The notes: a model not told the origin generated them from the sequence alone. Shown: positions 34,162 to 43,462, numbered from the stretch's first letter. The stretch: 64,000 nt of DNA from Mobiluncus sp034180645 (GCF_034180645.1 NZ_JAXFNY010000016.1:62001-126000), one strand, 5' to 3'. A program made the numbers and translations.

Positions 34162-35058
34162 TCAGGGTATCGTTCTCCAGGGTGGGGTGGCCGGCAACAA
34201 CTTATTAAAGTCAGCTATCAGCTGATCTTGATAGTCGCCACGGAAGCTCCCCTCCAGGAAACGTGGCAAACCCACTTCACGGAACTCCTGCCAGGACTCC
34301 GCCTCGTGACCGGGCCGGATAGGGAACCACAGCACGCCGTTATCAGCTGCGGCATGACCGTCTCCGGGAGCATCGCCGAGCAACAAAATCCGATCCGCAT
34401 CGTACTTTCCCACCGCAGCTTCTGCCAGCTGCTGGGATTTCGTGCCCATTTCCTGCCCGGCGATGAGTGCCATATAGCGCTTGAGGTCGTGTTCTTCCCA
34501 CTCGTGGTTGAGCATCTTCAGCGAGGCAGCCGAGACCACCATCGCATCAACCTTCCCCTGCATGGCCTCCATCGCTTCGCGCACCCCGTGGAAGGGCGCG
34601 CAGTTGTGCACAATCCACGCCACCAGTTCGTTTACAATCTCTCCCCACCTGATGCTGCGTTCGATTTCCTCCGAAGGGTGCTGGGCGGCCCACTGCTTGA
34701 TTCCCGCCTCGCTGAGCGGCAGCCCAGAAGTCACGAAGCCGTGAAGCTCCCTACCTTCGGGGAGTTTCACCTCGGATTCAAGCACCTCTGGTCGCTGTTT
34801 CAACAGGTCAAACAGCAAATCGAGTCCCGCCCAGCGATTGATGCCGCGATGAATCGAAAACAGATTCATGTAAATCGCGGTTTCGCGGGTCAGAGTGGAG
34901 ATGGGCTGCAGGTCAAAGGCCTTAATGTAGGCCGGGGTGAAACACTCGAAGTGCTTGATGTTCATCTGGTCGATGGCACACCCGTCTGAATCAATCCCGA
35001 TGAAAAACTCCGTCTGGGGCTTGAAGTCCTCGAGAATCTTGGCCTCGTTCATGCTCAA
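34162..35058 (-). CDS. HAD-superfamily hydrolase of unknown substrate
   Basis: HAD motifs are visible: motif I FIGIDSDGCAID (Asp-x-Asp-Gly), motif II Ser in MVVSAAS, motif III Lys in MGTKSQQL and motif IV LLLGDAPGDGHAA. A ~110-residue helical cap lies between motifs I and II. It is therefore a probable phosphatase. It sits 5 bp after the GH3 gene and in the operon with uidB, which suggests a phosphorylated intermediate of host-glycan breakdown, but nothing identifies the substrate. The start may be the second ATG, two codons in. Confidence 0.8.
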   Translation of the reverse strand: MSMNEAKILEDFKPQTEFFIGIDSDGCAIDQMNIKHFECFTPAYIKAFDLQPISTLTRETAIYMNLFSIHRGINRWAGLDLLFDLLKQRPEVLESEVKLPEGRELHGFVTSGLPLSEAGIKQWAAQHPSEEIERSIRWGEIVNELVAWIVHNCAPFHGVREAMEAMQGKVDAMVVSAASLKMLNHEWEEHDLKRYMALIAGQEMGTKSQQLAEAAVGKYDADRILLLGDAPGDGHAAADNGVLWFPIRPGHEAESWQEFREVGLPRFLEGSFRGDYQDQLIADFNKLLPATPPWRTIP

Positions 35059-35063
35059 CCCTC

Positions 35064-36845
35064 CTAGATCCGCGTGTCCGTAAGACCGCAGAAGGCATCG
35101 ACCGGACTGACCCCCTTGAACTGAGATTTGCCCTCCAGCTTGTCCACCAGGGCTTGCAGCGTGAAAGGTTTATCGTCGTAGCAGTTGATATAGGTCTTGA
35201 CCTGCGGCACGTCCACCAGGGCGTAGGGCGTGGCGGTGGACACATAGATAGTGGGCAGTTCATGGACATACCAGGGTATATCCACCGTCCCCTTCGTGGC
35301 CGGCCACATCACTCTCTCGGTAGGCTGCATCATGCCGTCAATCTTGGAAATCAGGAGCACCAGGTCGTAACGCTCGGTGAGGTTTGCAATCGGCGCCTTA
35401 CCGGCATAAACATTCTTGACTGCTTCCCCCTGTTCCTCCGGGGTCATCTCGGCGAGTTTATCCAATAGGGATTCGTGACGATCCACTTCGTAGCCACGTT
35501 CACGCAATATTTCCGCTACGCGGTCCGCCGGGTGAGTCGCTTCCCCACCGCCTCCGAAAGCCCTCGAAATCGGATTTTGCGGCCCGGAAACCGAAACCAC
35601 CAGCACGCGGCGGTGCGTGGCGGGAGAAATCGGCAGGTTCTCAGGCTGCTTGTGCTTCACCAAAGTGATGGCGTCCTCCGCCAACTTCGGTGCCACCGCC
35701 GTGTTCTCGGGCAGCCCGATTCGGCTCATCGCCTCGGCTTTGGGGGTGAGGATTTCTTCTCGCGGGGTGCGGTGCAAGCCCAGACGCGCCTTCAACCCCA
35801 GGATTCTCTCCAGGGCATTCTGGAGGGTGTCTGCGCTGATACGACCGTCTTTGACGCCCTGCATCATCCACGCAAAGTCCTCGTCGGGATCGTTGAAGAA
35901 CAGGAACAGGTCGATTCCCGCCCCAATCGCCGCCGGGAGGATATCGCTGCGCTTCATGGCGCCCGTCATCGCCACCATGTGTGACGCGTCGGTGACGACG
36001 ACGCCGTTAAACCCGAGTTTGCCTCGCAGCAGCCCCGTGATGAGTTCCGGGCTCAAGGTTGCTGGCAGCAAGTCGTCATCGCTGATTCCGGGGTTGAAGT
36101 GCTTTTGATAGGCCGGCTGCATAATGTGGCCCACCATGATGGAGGGCAGCCCATCGTCAATCAAGCCTTTATACACCTTGCCGAAGGTCTGGTCCCACTG
36201 CTCGCAAGTGTAGGAGTTCACCGAATTCGACAGGTGCTGGTCGCGTTCGTCCAGTCCGTCGCCGGGAAAGTGCTTGGCTGCCGGCATGATGCCGGACTCC
36301 ATAATGCCGCGCATATAGGCACGTGAGAGAGCCAGCACGCGATCGGGGTCGTCGCTGAAGGCACGGTTGGACAGAATCGGGTTATGCCAGTTACGCATAA
36401 TGTCCACAATCGGGGCAAAACTCCAGTTGCAGCCGATGGCCCCGGCTTCCACCCCGGAAACCCTGCCCATCTCGTAGGCGTATTTCTCGCCGAGTTCGCC
36501 AGGCGCCGCCCCGATTTTGACTTCGTAGCCCACGTAGGTGCCGTCTGTGCAGGCGCCGTTGCCACCGGCTTCGGTGTTCGCCGCAATCAGCAGCGGAATC
36601 TTGGATTTGGTTTGCAGAATGTAGTTCTGTTCCCAAACCTCCTCCGCGCTGCCGGGGTTGTAGCGCACCGCTCCAATGTGGTAGCGGTCGAGCACATCGG
36701 TGAGGTATTCCTCAGAGCGCTCGGCCCCCATGTTTACAAAGAGCTGCCCGACTTTCTCTTCCAGACTCATATTCGCAATCGTGTCGCGCACCCACTTGGC
36801 GTCCTCTTCGCTGAGGTTATAGGGTTTAGCGCTCAAATCAACCAT
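35064..36845 (-). CDS. Glycoside hydrolase family 3, probable beta-N-acetylhexosaminidase-type
   Basis: The N-terminal GH3 barrel shows MSLEEKVGQLFVNM, the KHFPGDGLDERDQHLS segment corresponding to the NagZ KHFPGHG...H loop, and the nucleophile Asp in VVVTDASHMVAM. The C-terminal ~200 residues form a second domain. No signal peptide is seen, so it acts in the cytoplasm on imported oligosaccharides. The KHFPG...H loop favours N-acetylglucosamine cleavage; a glucosidase cannot be excluded. The ATG giving MVDLSAK has a good AGGAAAGG site. It is in an operon with uidB upstream and the HAD gene downstream. Confidence 0.88.
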   Translation of the reverse strand: MVDLSAKPYNLSEEDAKWVRDTIANMSLEEKVGQLFVNMGAERSEEYLTDVLDRYHIGAVRYNPGSAEEVWEQNYILQTKSKIPLLIAANTEAGGNGACTDGTYVGYEVKIGAAPGELGEKYAYEMGRVSGVEAGAIGCNWSFAPIVDIMRNWHNPILSNRAFSDDPDRVLALSRAYMRGIMESGIMPAAKHFPGDGLDERDQHLSNSVNSYTCEQWDQTFGKVYKGLIDDGLPSIMVGHIMQPAYQKHFNPGISDDDLLPATLSPELITGLLRGKLGFNGVVVTDASHMVAMTGAMKRSDILPAAIGAGIDLFLFFNDPDEDFAWMMQGVKDGRISADTLQNALERILGLKARLGLHRTPREEILTPKAEAMSRIGLPENTAVAPKLAEDAITLVKHKQPENLPISPATHRRVLVVSVSGPQNPISRAFGGGGEATHPADRVAEILRERGYEVDRHESLLDKLAEMTPEEQGEAVKNVYAGKAPIANLTERYDLVLLISKIDGMMQPTERVMWPATKGTVDIPWYVHELPTIYVSTATPYALVDVPQVKTYINCYDDKPFTLQALVDKLEGKSQFKGVSPVDAFCGLTDTRI

Positions 36846-36943
36846 GTTTTTTCCTTTCCTAAATGTCACGTCGGACCGGGTTTCTTGTTGCGGAGGAACC
36901 CGGAATCCTCGCCGGAGATTGCTGCCCCGTCCCCAGAGGATTT

Positions 36944-38404
36944 TTAGTCTCCGTCAGGGGCACCCTGCGCAGCCTTCTTGGCTTCGCGACGCCGGCTCAG
37001 CTCCTCGGTATTGGCCATAACCTGTTTGCGGCTCAGAGGATAGATGAAGAGGAAAATCAGTCCCACAACCACAATAATGGCGGCAGGAACCAGCAGATAG
37101 AGAGTATAAATGCCCTGCAGAGTCTCGGGGGACTGGTGACCTCCCGCTTTTGCGACCTCCGCATCGTAACCCACCGTGCTAATGGCGAATCCGACCAGCC
37201 AACCGGCCAGAGCTTGACCGAGCTTGCGTGCCCACGAGTAGATGGCATAAACCGTACCGTCGTCACGCTCCCCGCTCTTGAGTTCCTGATAATCCAGCAC
37301 GTCAGTCAGCACAGCCCAGATGAGGATATTGAAGGTATTGGGTCCCAACTGGATGAAGAAGAGAATCACCACGAAAACAACCGCGCTCTTGATTCCCAGC
37401 ATCCAGGTCACGAAGCAGATTATGGAAGTAAAGAACATTGCTCCCACAATGATTTCTTTCTTCCCCAGTTTCATAGCCATCGGGGTGGCAATAAGAGAGA
37501 GCAAGAATACCGGCACAATCGAAACTACCTGACCGGTGCTCATCATGCCGGCATCTTCAAAATAGTCCTTCCACAAGTAGGCCAGCGTGCCGCTCATCAA
37601 GAAGTTTGCCAGCAGGAACAGCAGCGCCCCGAGTACCAGTGCCCACAGCGGACGGTTCGTCAGCAGGGTCTTTAGGAAGCCCTGCGTATCACCGCCCTTT
37701 GCTTTTTCAGCAGCGATTTCTTCGCGGGTCTTGCGCTTGAAAACAATACGTTCGGTCACCATCGAGTAGCACGCCAGGTAGCAGGCGACGGCGCAAATTC
37801 CGCAGACAATAGCGGCACCAGCCATGCGGGTGGCGTCCATCTTATTGTTGACGAAAATTACGCGAGGCAGCACGGCAGAAATCGTCAGAAAAGCCAGCTG
37901 ACCACCCACGGAACGGAACACCGACAGCGAAGTGCGGTGCTTGGGATCGGTGGAAATAACCGCCGCCATGGAACCATAGGGAATATTAATCGAGGTATAG
38001 AAGATTGATCCCCAGATAAAGTAGGTAACCACCATATAGGTAACACGAACCGCATAACTGGAGTCCACCACGAACGGCATATACATCATGGTGGAAGCCA
38101 GGGCTACCGGGATACACATCCGCAGAATCCAGGGGCGGAAACGCCCTTTCTTACTGGGTTTCAGCAGGTCGAGCAGGCGCCCCATGCCGACATCGGTAAA
38201 TGCATCCACGATACGCGCCACTAGGAACAAAGTTCCCACGTGAGCCGGATTAATGCCCATGACATCGGTGTAAAACACCATGAAAAACATCATTTGGAGC
38301 AAAAAGGTGAAGTCGTTTCCGAAGTCACCGAACATATAGCCAATCTTGTCACGCAGCCCGAAAGGACGTTTTTTCGTTGCAGGCGTGGAGTTTGAGTTTG
38401 CCAT
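36944..38404 (-). CDS. uidB: GPH-family sugar:cation symporter, probable glucuronide transporter
   Basis: A twelve-helix symporter of the glycoside-pentoside-hexuronide family. The GYMFGDFGNDFTF start, DAFTDVGMGRLLD, KKGRFRPWILR and PYGSMAAVISTDPKHRTSL are GPH signatures. Divergent orientation to beta-glucuronidase supports uptake of glucuronides (UidB-like). The C-terminal ~25 residues are Arg/Lys/Ala-rich. It heads the uidB-GH3-HAD operon. Confidence 0.88.
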   Translation of the reverse strand: MANSNSTPATKKRPFGLRDKIGYMFGDFGNDFTFLLQMMFFMVFYTDVMGINPAHVGTLFLVARIVDAFTDVGMGRLLDLLKPSKKGRFRPWILRMCIPVALASTMMYMPFVVDSSYAVRVTYMVVTYFIWGSIFYTSINIPYGSMAAVISTDPKHRTSLSVFRSVGGQLAFLTISAVLPRVIFVNNKMDATRMAGAAIVCGICAVACYLACYSMVTERIVFKRKTREEIAAEKAKGGDTQGFLKTLLTNRPLWALVLGALLFLLANFLMSGTLAYLWKDYFEDAGMMSTGQVVSIVPVFLLSLIATPMAMKLGKKEIIVGAMFFTSIICFVTWMLGIKSAVVFVVILFFIQLGPNTFNILIWAVLTDVLDYQELKSGERDDGTVYAIYSWARKLGQALAGWLVGFAISTVGYDAEVAKAGGHQSPETLQGIYTLYLLVPAAIIVVVGLIFLFIYPLSRKQVMANTEELSRRREAKKAAQGAPDGD

Positions 38405-38520
38405 CGAAGTTCCTTTGCTTCTCGAATTCCCTCCCGGTTAGCAGCGTCGCTAGCAGGTAAACGAGGTACCACGTTGGGATAAAAACATCTTCACACCTTA
38501 AACAGAGGTTGCGGATGCAG

Positions 38521-38535
38521 TTGCCAATAATTGCC
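38521..38535 (+). promoter_or_regulatory. Spaced direct-repeat element in the uidB/uidA divergent region
   Basis: TTGCC-AATAA-TTGCC: exact half-site repeat with 10-bp period, between the divergent uidB and uidA genes. Candidate operator, same design as the uxuB-upstream element. Confidence 0.45.
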
Positions 38536-38592
38536 GAGAATTCTCCTCCAAAACCCCAAATAGGAAATATATTGGATAAAACGCGACTTTGT

Positions 38593-38607
38593 GGCAACTT
38601 TTAGCAA
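38593..38607 (-). promoter_or_regulatory. Second spaced direct-repeat element in the uidB/uidA region
   Basis: On the minus strand TTGCT-AAAAG-TTGCC, again 10-bp period, 57 bp from the previous element. The rest of the 305-bp gap shows no gene; uidA has AAGGAG before its ATG. Confidence 0.4.
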
Positions 38608-38709
38608 CAACGTGGTATTGGGCTGATTTTCTGGTTGCATTAGTTTTAGACGGGCAAAGCAGCCCGCACGGCAGGCCCCGAAGGCCGTAAAACAGTAAGG
38701 AGCCACCAA

Positions 38710-40491
38710 ATGTTAGCTGTTCGCGAATCATCTTCCCGCAGCGTTTTCGTCCTCGACGGTATCTGGGACTTCACCGTAGACAAGGACAACCAAGGCGTGG
38801 AACAGCGTTGGTTTGCCGCGCCTCTGCCAGAGTCCACGACGATGGCGGTACCGGCCTCGTTCAACGACGTGGTGACGGATGTGGCACTGCGCGACCACGT
38901 CGGATACCTGTGGTACCAACGCGAGGTGCGAGTCCCGCGCAACCTGGGCAGAGACCGTCTGGTGCTGCGATTCGGTTCCGCCACGCACTGCGCTATTGTC
39001 TGGGTAAACGACACCGAAGTCATGCGTCACGTCGGAGGATACCTTCCTTTCGAAGCCGACATCACCGACCATATCAGCGGTAAAGAGACCTTCCGTTTGA
39101 CCGTCGCGGTGGACAACCGCCTGTCTTGGAACAGCATTCCCCCGGGTTACGTCAAAACCGACTCTACAGGTAGGCGCGTTCAGACCTACTTCCACGACTT
39201 CTATAACTATGCCGGGATTCACCGCAGCGTGAAGCTCTATACCCGTCCCGAAACCTACGTGAAAGACATCACCGTGGTCACCGAGATTGAAGGCACCACC
39301 GGCATTGTGAAATATGACGTAGTGACCGGCGGTAGCGGGGATGTGTCCGTGAAGTTGAAGTGCGCCGACGGCAAGGTTGTCGCCAGCGCTGACGGCACGC
39401 AGGGTACGCTCCGGGTGGAAGACGCGCATTTCTGGGCGCCGGGAGACGGATACCTCTATACCTTGGAGGTACACGCCGGCGAGGACGTGTACCCGCAGAC
39501 CGTGGGGATTCGCACCGTAGAAGTCAAGGACTCCCAGTTCCTTATCAACGGCAAACCGTTCTATTTCCGAGGCTACGGGCGTCACGAAGACAATATCGTG
39601 CGCGGCAAGGCCCACGACGACGTCATGATGGTGCACGACTTTGAACTGATGAAGTGGCAGGGAGCGAACTCCTTCAGGACTTCCCACTACCCTTACGCCG
39701 AAGAGGTGATGGATTATGCCGACCGGATGGGATTCGTTGTGATTGACGAAACTCCGGCGGTGGGTTTGAACACCGGGCTTGGCGGAGGAATCTTTGGAGA
39801 CCAAGGCTTCAAGACCTTTTCTCCGGAAACTGTTAACGAGAAAACCCAGGAAGCACATCGGCGAGAAATCGAAGATTTGATTGCCCGCGACAAGAACCAC
39901 CCCTGCGTAGTTATCTGGTCGATTGCGAACGAGCCAGAAACTAGCACGCCGGAATCACGGGAATACTTCGAGCCTCTGGCCGCCGCCGCCAAGGCGGCCG
40001 ACCCCACCAGGCCGGTGGGTTACGTAAACGTGATGCTCTCCCCGCCAGAACTTGAAAAAATTACCGATCTCTTCGATGTGATTATGCTCAACCGCTACTA
40101 CGGTTGGTACGTCAACACCGGGAACTTGGCGGATGCCGAAAAGGCGCTGCGCGACGAGCTGCGCGGCTGGATTGATGACTATCCTGGCAAGCCGATTATC
40201 TTTACCGAATACGGCCCGGACACCATGCCCGGGCAAGCCGACCTGTATCGTCGTCCCTGGTCAGAAGAGTTCCAGATTGATATGCTCGCTATGTTCCATC
40301 GGGTTTTCGACGACACCCCGCAGGTCGTCGGCGAACAGATGTGGAACTTCGCTGACTTTTTGACGATGCCGGGAATCATGCGCGTGGGCGGCAACAAGAA
40401 GGGGATGTTCACGCGGGATCGCGCTCCCAAACCGGCCGCCTACGCCGTGAGGGCACGCTGGCTGGCTATGCGCGACGAGCTGGGCTGCTAG
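38710..40491 (+). CDS. uidA: Beta-glucuronidase (GH2), loop-1 type
   Basis: It releases glucuronic acid from glucuronides. The three GH2 parts are visible: jelly-roll (to ~180), immunoglobulin-like (~180-272) and TIM barrel. The acid/base is Glu408 (SIANEPE), the nucleophile Glu500 (IIFTEYGPD), and Asn562/Lys564 (GGNKKGMF) form the NxK motif that recognises the glucuronate carboxylate. The stretch after ETPAVGLN is as long as the E. coli active-site loop, placing it among loop-1 enzymes that accept small glucuronides. No signal peptide, so it is cytoplasmic. It begins the uidA-lacI unit. Confidence 0.97.
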   Translation: MLAVRESSSRSVFVLDGIWDFTVDKDNQGVEQRWFAAPLPESTTMAVPASFNDVVTDVALRDHVGYLWYQREVRVPRNLGRDRLVLRFGSATHCAIVWVNDTEVMRHVGGYLPFEADITDHISGKETFRLTVAVDNRLSWNSIPPGYVKTDSTGRRVQTYFHDFYNYAGIHRSVKLYTRPETYVKDITVVTEIEGTTGIVKYDVVTGGSGDVSVKLKCADGKVVASADGTQGTLRVEDAHFWAPGDGYLYTLEVHAGEDVYPQTVGIRTVEVKDSQFLINGKPFYFRGYGRHEDNIVRGKAHDDVMMVHDFELMKWQGANSFRTSHYPYAEEVMDYADRMGFVVIDETPAVGLNTGLGGGIFGDQGFKTFSPETVNEKTQEAHRREIEDLIARDKNHPCVVIWSIANEPETSTPESREYFEPLAAAAKAADPTRPVGYVNVMLSPPELEKITDLFDVIMLNRYYGWYVNTGNLADAEKALRDELRGWIDDYPGKPIIFTEYGPDTMPGQADLYRRPWSEEFQIDMLAMFHRVFDDTPQVVGEQMWNFADFLTMPGIMRVGGNKKGMFTRDRAPKPAAYAVRARWLAMRDELGC

Positions 40492-40562
40492 AATCGCCGC
40501 GCCGTAACACAAGGAAACCGCCACCACCAGCAACACCGAGTGTAGACAAGGAAAGGAGGACA

Positions 40563-41567
40563 ATGTCGCACCGCAAGAAAGTCACAATTTACGACATCGC
40601 TGCAGATGTTGGCGTGGCGCCGTCCACTGTTTCTCGCGCGCTGTCTCGCCCGGATCGGGTCAGCGCCGACACCGCCGCGCGCATTTTTGCCGCAGCTGAG
40701 AGGCTGGGGTATTCCAGTGTGGGGGCAACCTACAGCGGGGATGCGCACCTGTCGAACATCCTGGTCCTGGTGGTGGCGGACTTGGCTAACCCCATCTACG
40801 AGGAAATTTCCGAAGGATTTCAACAGGCCGCCGGAGATGCCGGTTACACAACCATTATCCTCAACACGCAGGAAAGCGGTGCCCTGGAACAGAAAACAAT
40901 TCAGCAGATTATCGCTCGGGTGGACGGGGTGGCGTTGGCCGCTTCCCGTCTGGACGCCGGTTCAATCAATAAGATCGAGAAGCAGCGCCCCCTCGTGCTG
41001 CTCAACCGCTACATGAAGGGCCACACCTGCGTGATTCCTGAAACCGAACGCGGGATGACCCACGTATTTCGCTACCTCAGCGATTTGGGACACCGCAGTG
41101 TGCTTTACATCTCGGGACCGGAAATGTCGTGGGCGAACGCGATTCGCTGGCGGGTTGCTTCCCAAATTGCACCGAAGTACGGTCTTACGCTCACCCACAC
41201 CGACTATGTCTCCCCGGATCCGGCAGGAGGAGCGGAGGCATTCGTCACGTGGAACATCACCAATCGCACCAGCGCCGTGCTGGCTTTCAATGACCTGACG
41301 GCTGCCGGTTTCATGCGAGAGGCCCGTGCCCACCAGGTGCGGATTCCCCAGGATGTGTCGGTTGTCGGCATCGATAACTCTTTGTTGACGACACTCGTCT
41401 ACCCGGAACTCTCCTCTTTGGCATCCGCCTCACAAGAGATTGGTAAACGCGGAGCGGAATCTCTCATCTGGCAGGTGACGCACCGTTCCAGTCGGGAACG
41501 TAAACTCCTGCAACTCCCAATCGAGTTCATTCCCCGCGCTTCCACCGGACCGGCGAAAACGTCCTAG
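40563..41567 (+). CDS. LacI-family transcriptional regulator
   Basis: The HTH at residues ~8-55 (VTIYDIAADVGVAPSTVSRALSRPDRVS) is followed by the periplasmic-binding-protein-like sensor domain (ILVLVVADLANPIYEEISEGFQ, LGHRSVLYISGP, AVLAFNDLTAAGFMREA). The length (334) is typical. It follows uidA in the same direction and likely represses the divergent glucuronide operons. The inducer is unknown but could be a glucuronide or a pathway intermediate. AAAGGAGG lies before the ATG. Confidence 0.93.
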   Translation: MSHRKKVTIYDIAADVGVAPSTVSRALSRPDRVSADTAARIFAAAERLGYSSVGATYSGDAHLSNILVLVVADLANPIYEEISEGFQQAAGDAGYTTIILNTQESGALEQKTIQQIIARVDGVALAASRLDAGSINKIEKQRPLVLLNRYMKGHTCVIPETERGMTHVFRYLSDLGHRSVLYISGPEMSWANAIRWRVASQIAPKYGLTLTHTDYVSPDPAGGAEAFVTWNITNRTSAVLAFNDLTAAGFMREARAHQVRIPQDVSVVGIDNSLLTTLVYPELSSLASASQEIGKRGAESLIWQVTHRSSRERKLLQLPIEFIPRASTGPAKTS

Positions 41568-41729
41568 GACGCAGGGTCTACCCCGATTGGAGGAAACCCC
41601 ACCCGGTCGGCGGCGACCCTAGTTCCTAAAGGAATGCACCTCATAATTGCTTTCACGTTCTCACGCCGGTCTTTGACGATTCCTAGATTCACTTTTCATC
41701 AGTTTTGCCCCTTCAGCGATAATGGACTC

Positions 41730-42350
41730 GTGACAACCGCTTTGATTCTGTCAACCCTCGCCCAAGCATTCGTGCTCTTCGTGGTCACTAACATCGACCA
41801 CTTGATGCTGCTGACCTTATGGTTTGTCCACGGTCACCAGCGACCCGGCACAACGTTGCGTATCTGCGCAGGTCAATACCTCGGTTTCAGCGCTATTTTG
41901 GCAGCCACCGTGATCCTGAACCTGATTTCCGGTTTCGTCATACCCGAGGCGCAGCTTCATCTGCTGGGTCTGATACCGCTGGCACTGGGATTGAAAGCCG
42001 CAGTCTGCGAAATCCGGGAGCGCTTGCAGGCTCAAGAATCTGAGGACGAGGACGAAGCAGAATCACAACTAAAAGGGAAAAACGTCAGCGTCGGCGCGGT
42101 CGCCCTGCTCACCATCGCGAACGGAGGCGACGAAATCGGGGTTTATCTGCCGGTTTTTGCCTTGTCGGCCTGGTGGCAAGTCGCTATATTCTGCGCAACG
42201 TTTCTGGTGCTGGCGGGTGCGCTGTTGGCTCTGGCGTGGTTCATTACCGGACGTTTAGGGCTCGCAGAGGTTCTGGAACGATTCGAGGCGGTGCTCTTTC
42301 CGAGTGTGCTTATCCTGCTCGGGGTGCTCATCCTCGCCGGATGGCTCTAG
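41730..42350 (+). CDS. CadD-family (cadmium resistance) transporter
   Basis: A small polytopic membrane protein of the Cad/LysE-like family. VVTNIDHLMLLTLWF and the late IANGGDEIGVYLPVFAL are the two conserved motifs with their acidic residues, and an acidic loop (ESEDEDEAES) lies mid-protein. It may export cadmium or another cation. I chose the GTG giving VTTALIL: the preceding frame is not hydrophobic, and a GATAAT hexamer ends 6 bp upstream, suggesting a leaderless transcript. It is not obviously part of sugar metabolism. Confidence 0.82.
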   Translation: MTTALILSTLAQAFVLFVVTNIDHLMLLTLWFVHGHQRPGTTLRICAGQYLGFSAILAATVILNLISGFVIPEAQLHLLGLIPLALGLKAAVCEIRERLQAQESEDEDEAESQLKGKNVSVGAVALLTIANGGDEIGVYLPVFALSAWWQVAIFCATFLVLAGALLALAWFITGRLGLAEVLERFEAVLFPSVLILLGVLILAGWL

Positions 42351-42619
42351 GCGGCACACGGTTATCCGGCCAGCTTTGTGTCCCCAGCGCAAACCACTGC
42401 CAGCACCTCTTTTATCCGCAGAGATGCCGAAGCAATTGTTTCTGCCGCTGGAAATGCCATAAAAATTGAAAAGGGAAACGAATCGATGGCGCCAACTGAT
42501 AGTGGAATCGTGTGGCAGCTTGACTTCATCATACGTCGCGCGGCTCGGCGAGGGTAAGCGGCGGGTGCTCGGCGCGATACTCCTATCCACGACAAGGGGT
42601 CATTGGCATGTTGCTTGGG
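42351..42619. other. Intergenic region holding gene debris and repeat copy 2
   Basis: No intact gene. A short + strand frame here (AEAIVSAAGNAIKIEKG) vaguely resembles the C-terminal part of a Cof-type HAD phosphatase and may be a remnant. It runs straight into the 42-bp repeat and ends at the same ARRG-stop as ogt. Confidence 0.3.
42541..42582 (+). repeat. 42-bp direct repeat, copy 2
   Basis: Matches 27250-27291 at 41 of 42 positions in the same orientation. Here it is outside any gene, whereas copy 1 encodes the C-terminus of the nitroreductase. The flanks differ immediately on both sides. It therefore looks like a recombination or integration scar, or a remnant of a lost duplicate. Confidence 0.9.
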
Positions 42620-43411
42620 CTACAGCCCCAGCCACGCCCCTTGGGGACGGTTGGCATAAACCTCGCGATAGAAATCCTGGCGCTCCAACTTCGCGGCGGC
42701 TGCCTCGTCCAGCAGCACCTTAACATTGTTGTGCAGCTGCAAAGCCGAACCGGTGCAAGAGATAGAGACCGGACCCTCCACCATGTCACGAACCGCGTCA
42801 GCTTTGTTAGAGCCAGTAGCAATGAGCAGGATTTTTCGCGCCCGCAAGATGGTGCCCACCCCTTGCGTGAGCGCGTGCCTAGGCACCTTATCAATGTCTC
42901 CGTCAAAGAATCGAGCGTTGTCGCGGCGGGTTTGGGCGGTCAACACCGCGGGGTGCGTCAAGGACTTTAAGGACGTGCCGGGTTCATTGAACGCAATATG
43001 CCCATCCGCTCCGATACCCAGAATCTGTATATCAATTCCGCCTACACCAACAATAGCCTGTTCATAACGTTGACATTCCGCTAACAAGTCCGTGGCTAGG
43101 CCGTCTTCTCCATATACCGAGTTATGGTCTATATCCGTGATATCGGCAAACTCCCGGCGAATAAAGTTATGGTACGCCTCGGGGTGATCCTGAGGCAGCC
43201 CCACGTATTCATCGAGCTGGAAAGCCTGTGCGCGGCTTAGAGACAAACTCCCGGCCTGAACCCGGCGTGAAAGTTCTTGATAAATTGGCAGCGGGCTAGA
43301 ACCTGTCGCCACCCCCAGCACGGCATTGGGTTTGTCCGCGTAGACCTCGCAGATGGCCTCCGCAGCAACGACTGCTAAATCTTGCTCCGTTGGTTTAATA
43401 ATGAGTTCCAT
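42620..43411 (-). CDS. nagB: Glucosamine-6-phosphate deaminase
   Basis: NagB converts GlcN-6-P to fructose-6-phosphate and ammonia. VLGVATGSSPLPIYQEL, FQLDEYVGLPQDHPEAYHNFI, LGIGADGHIAFNEPGTSL and ILLIATGSNKADAV are diagnostic. Length 263 is typical. It is the last gene of the sialate/GlcNAc operon, giving its end product to glycolysis. Confidence 0.97.
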   Translation of the reverse strand: MELIIKPTEQDLAVVAAEAICEVYADKPNAVLGVATGSSPLPIYQELSRRVQAGSLSLSRAQAFQLDEYVGLPQDHPEAYHNFIRREFADITDIDHNSVYGEDGLATDLLAECQRYEQAIVGVGGIDIQILGIGADGHIAFNEPGTSLKSLTHPAVLTAQTRRDNARFFDGDIDKVPRHALTQGVGTILRARKILLIATGSNKADAVRDMVEGPVSISCTGSALQLHNNVKVLLDEAAAAKLERQDFYREVYANRPQGAWLGL

Positions 43412-43462
43412 AATGATTACCTTCCATTGTTTTAATTTTCCGGCTAAGCTCCGAGTTCCATC

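Noticed and set aside
38728..39900. 390-codon minus strand frame inside uidA
   Set aside because: uidA carries all catalytic residues on the other strand; this frame has no recognisable domain.
42362..42595. Minus-strand small gene downstream of nagB region
   Set aside because: No ribosome-binding site or family features; overlaps repeat copy 2 and gene debris.
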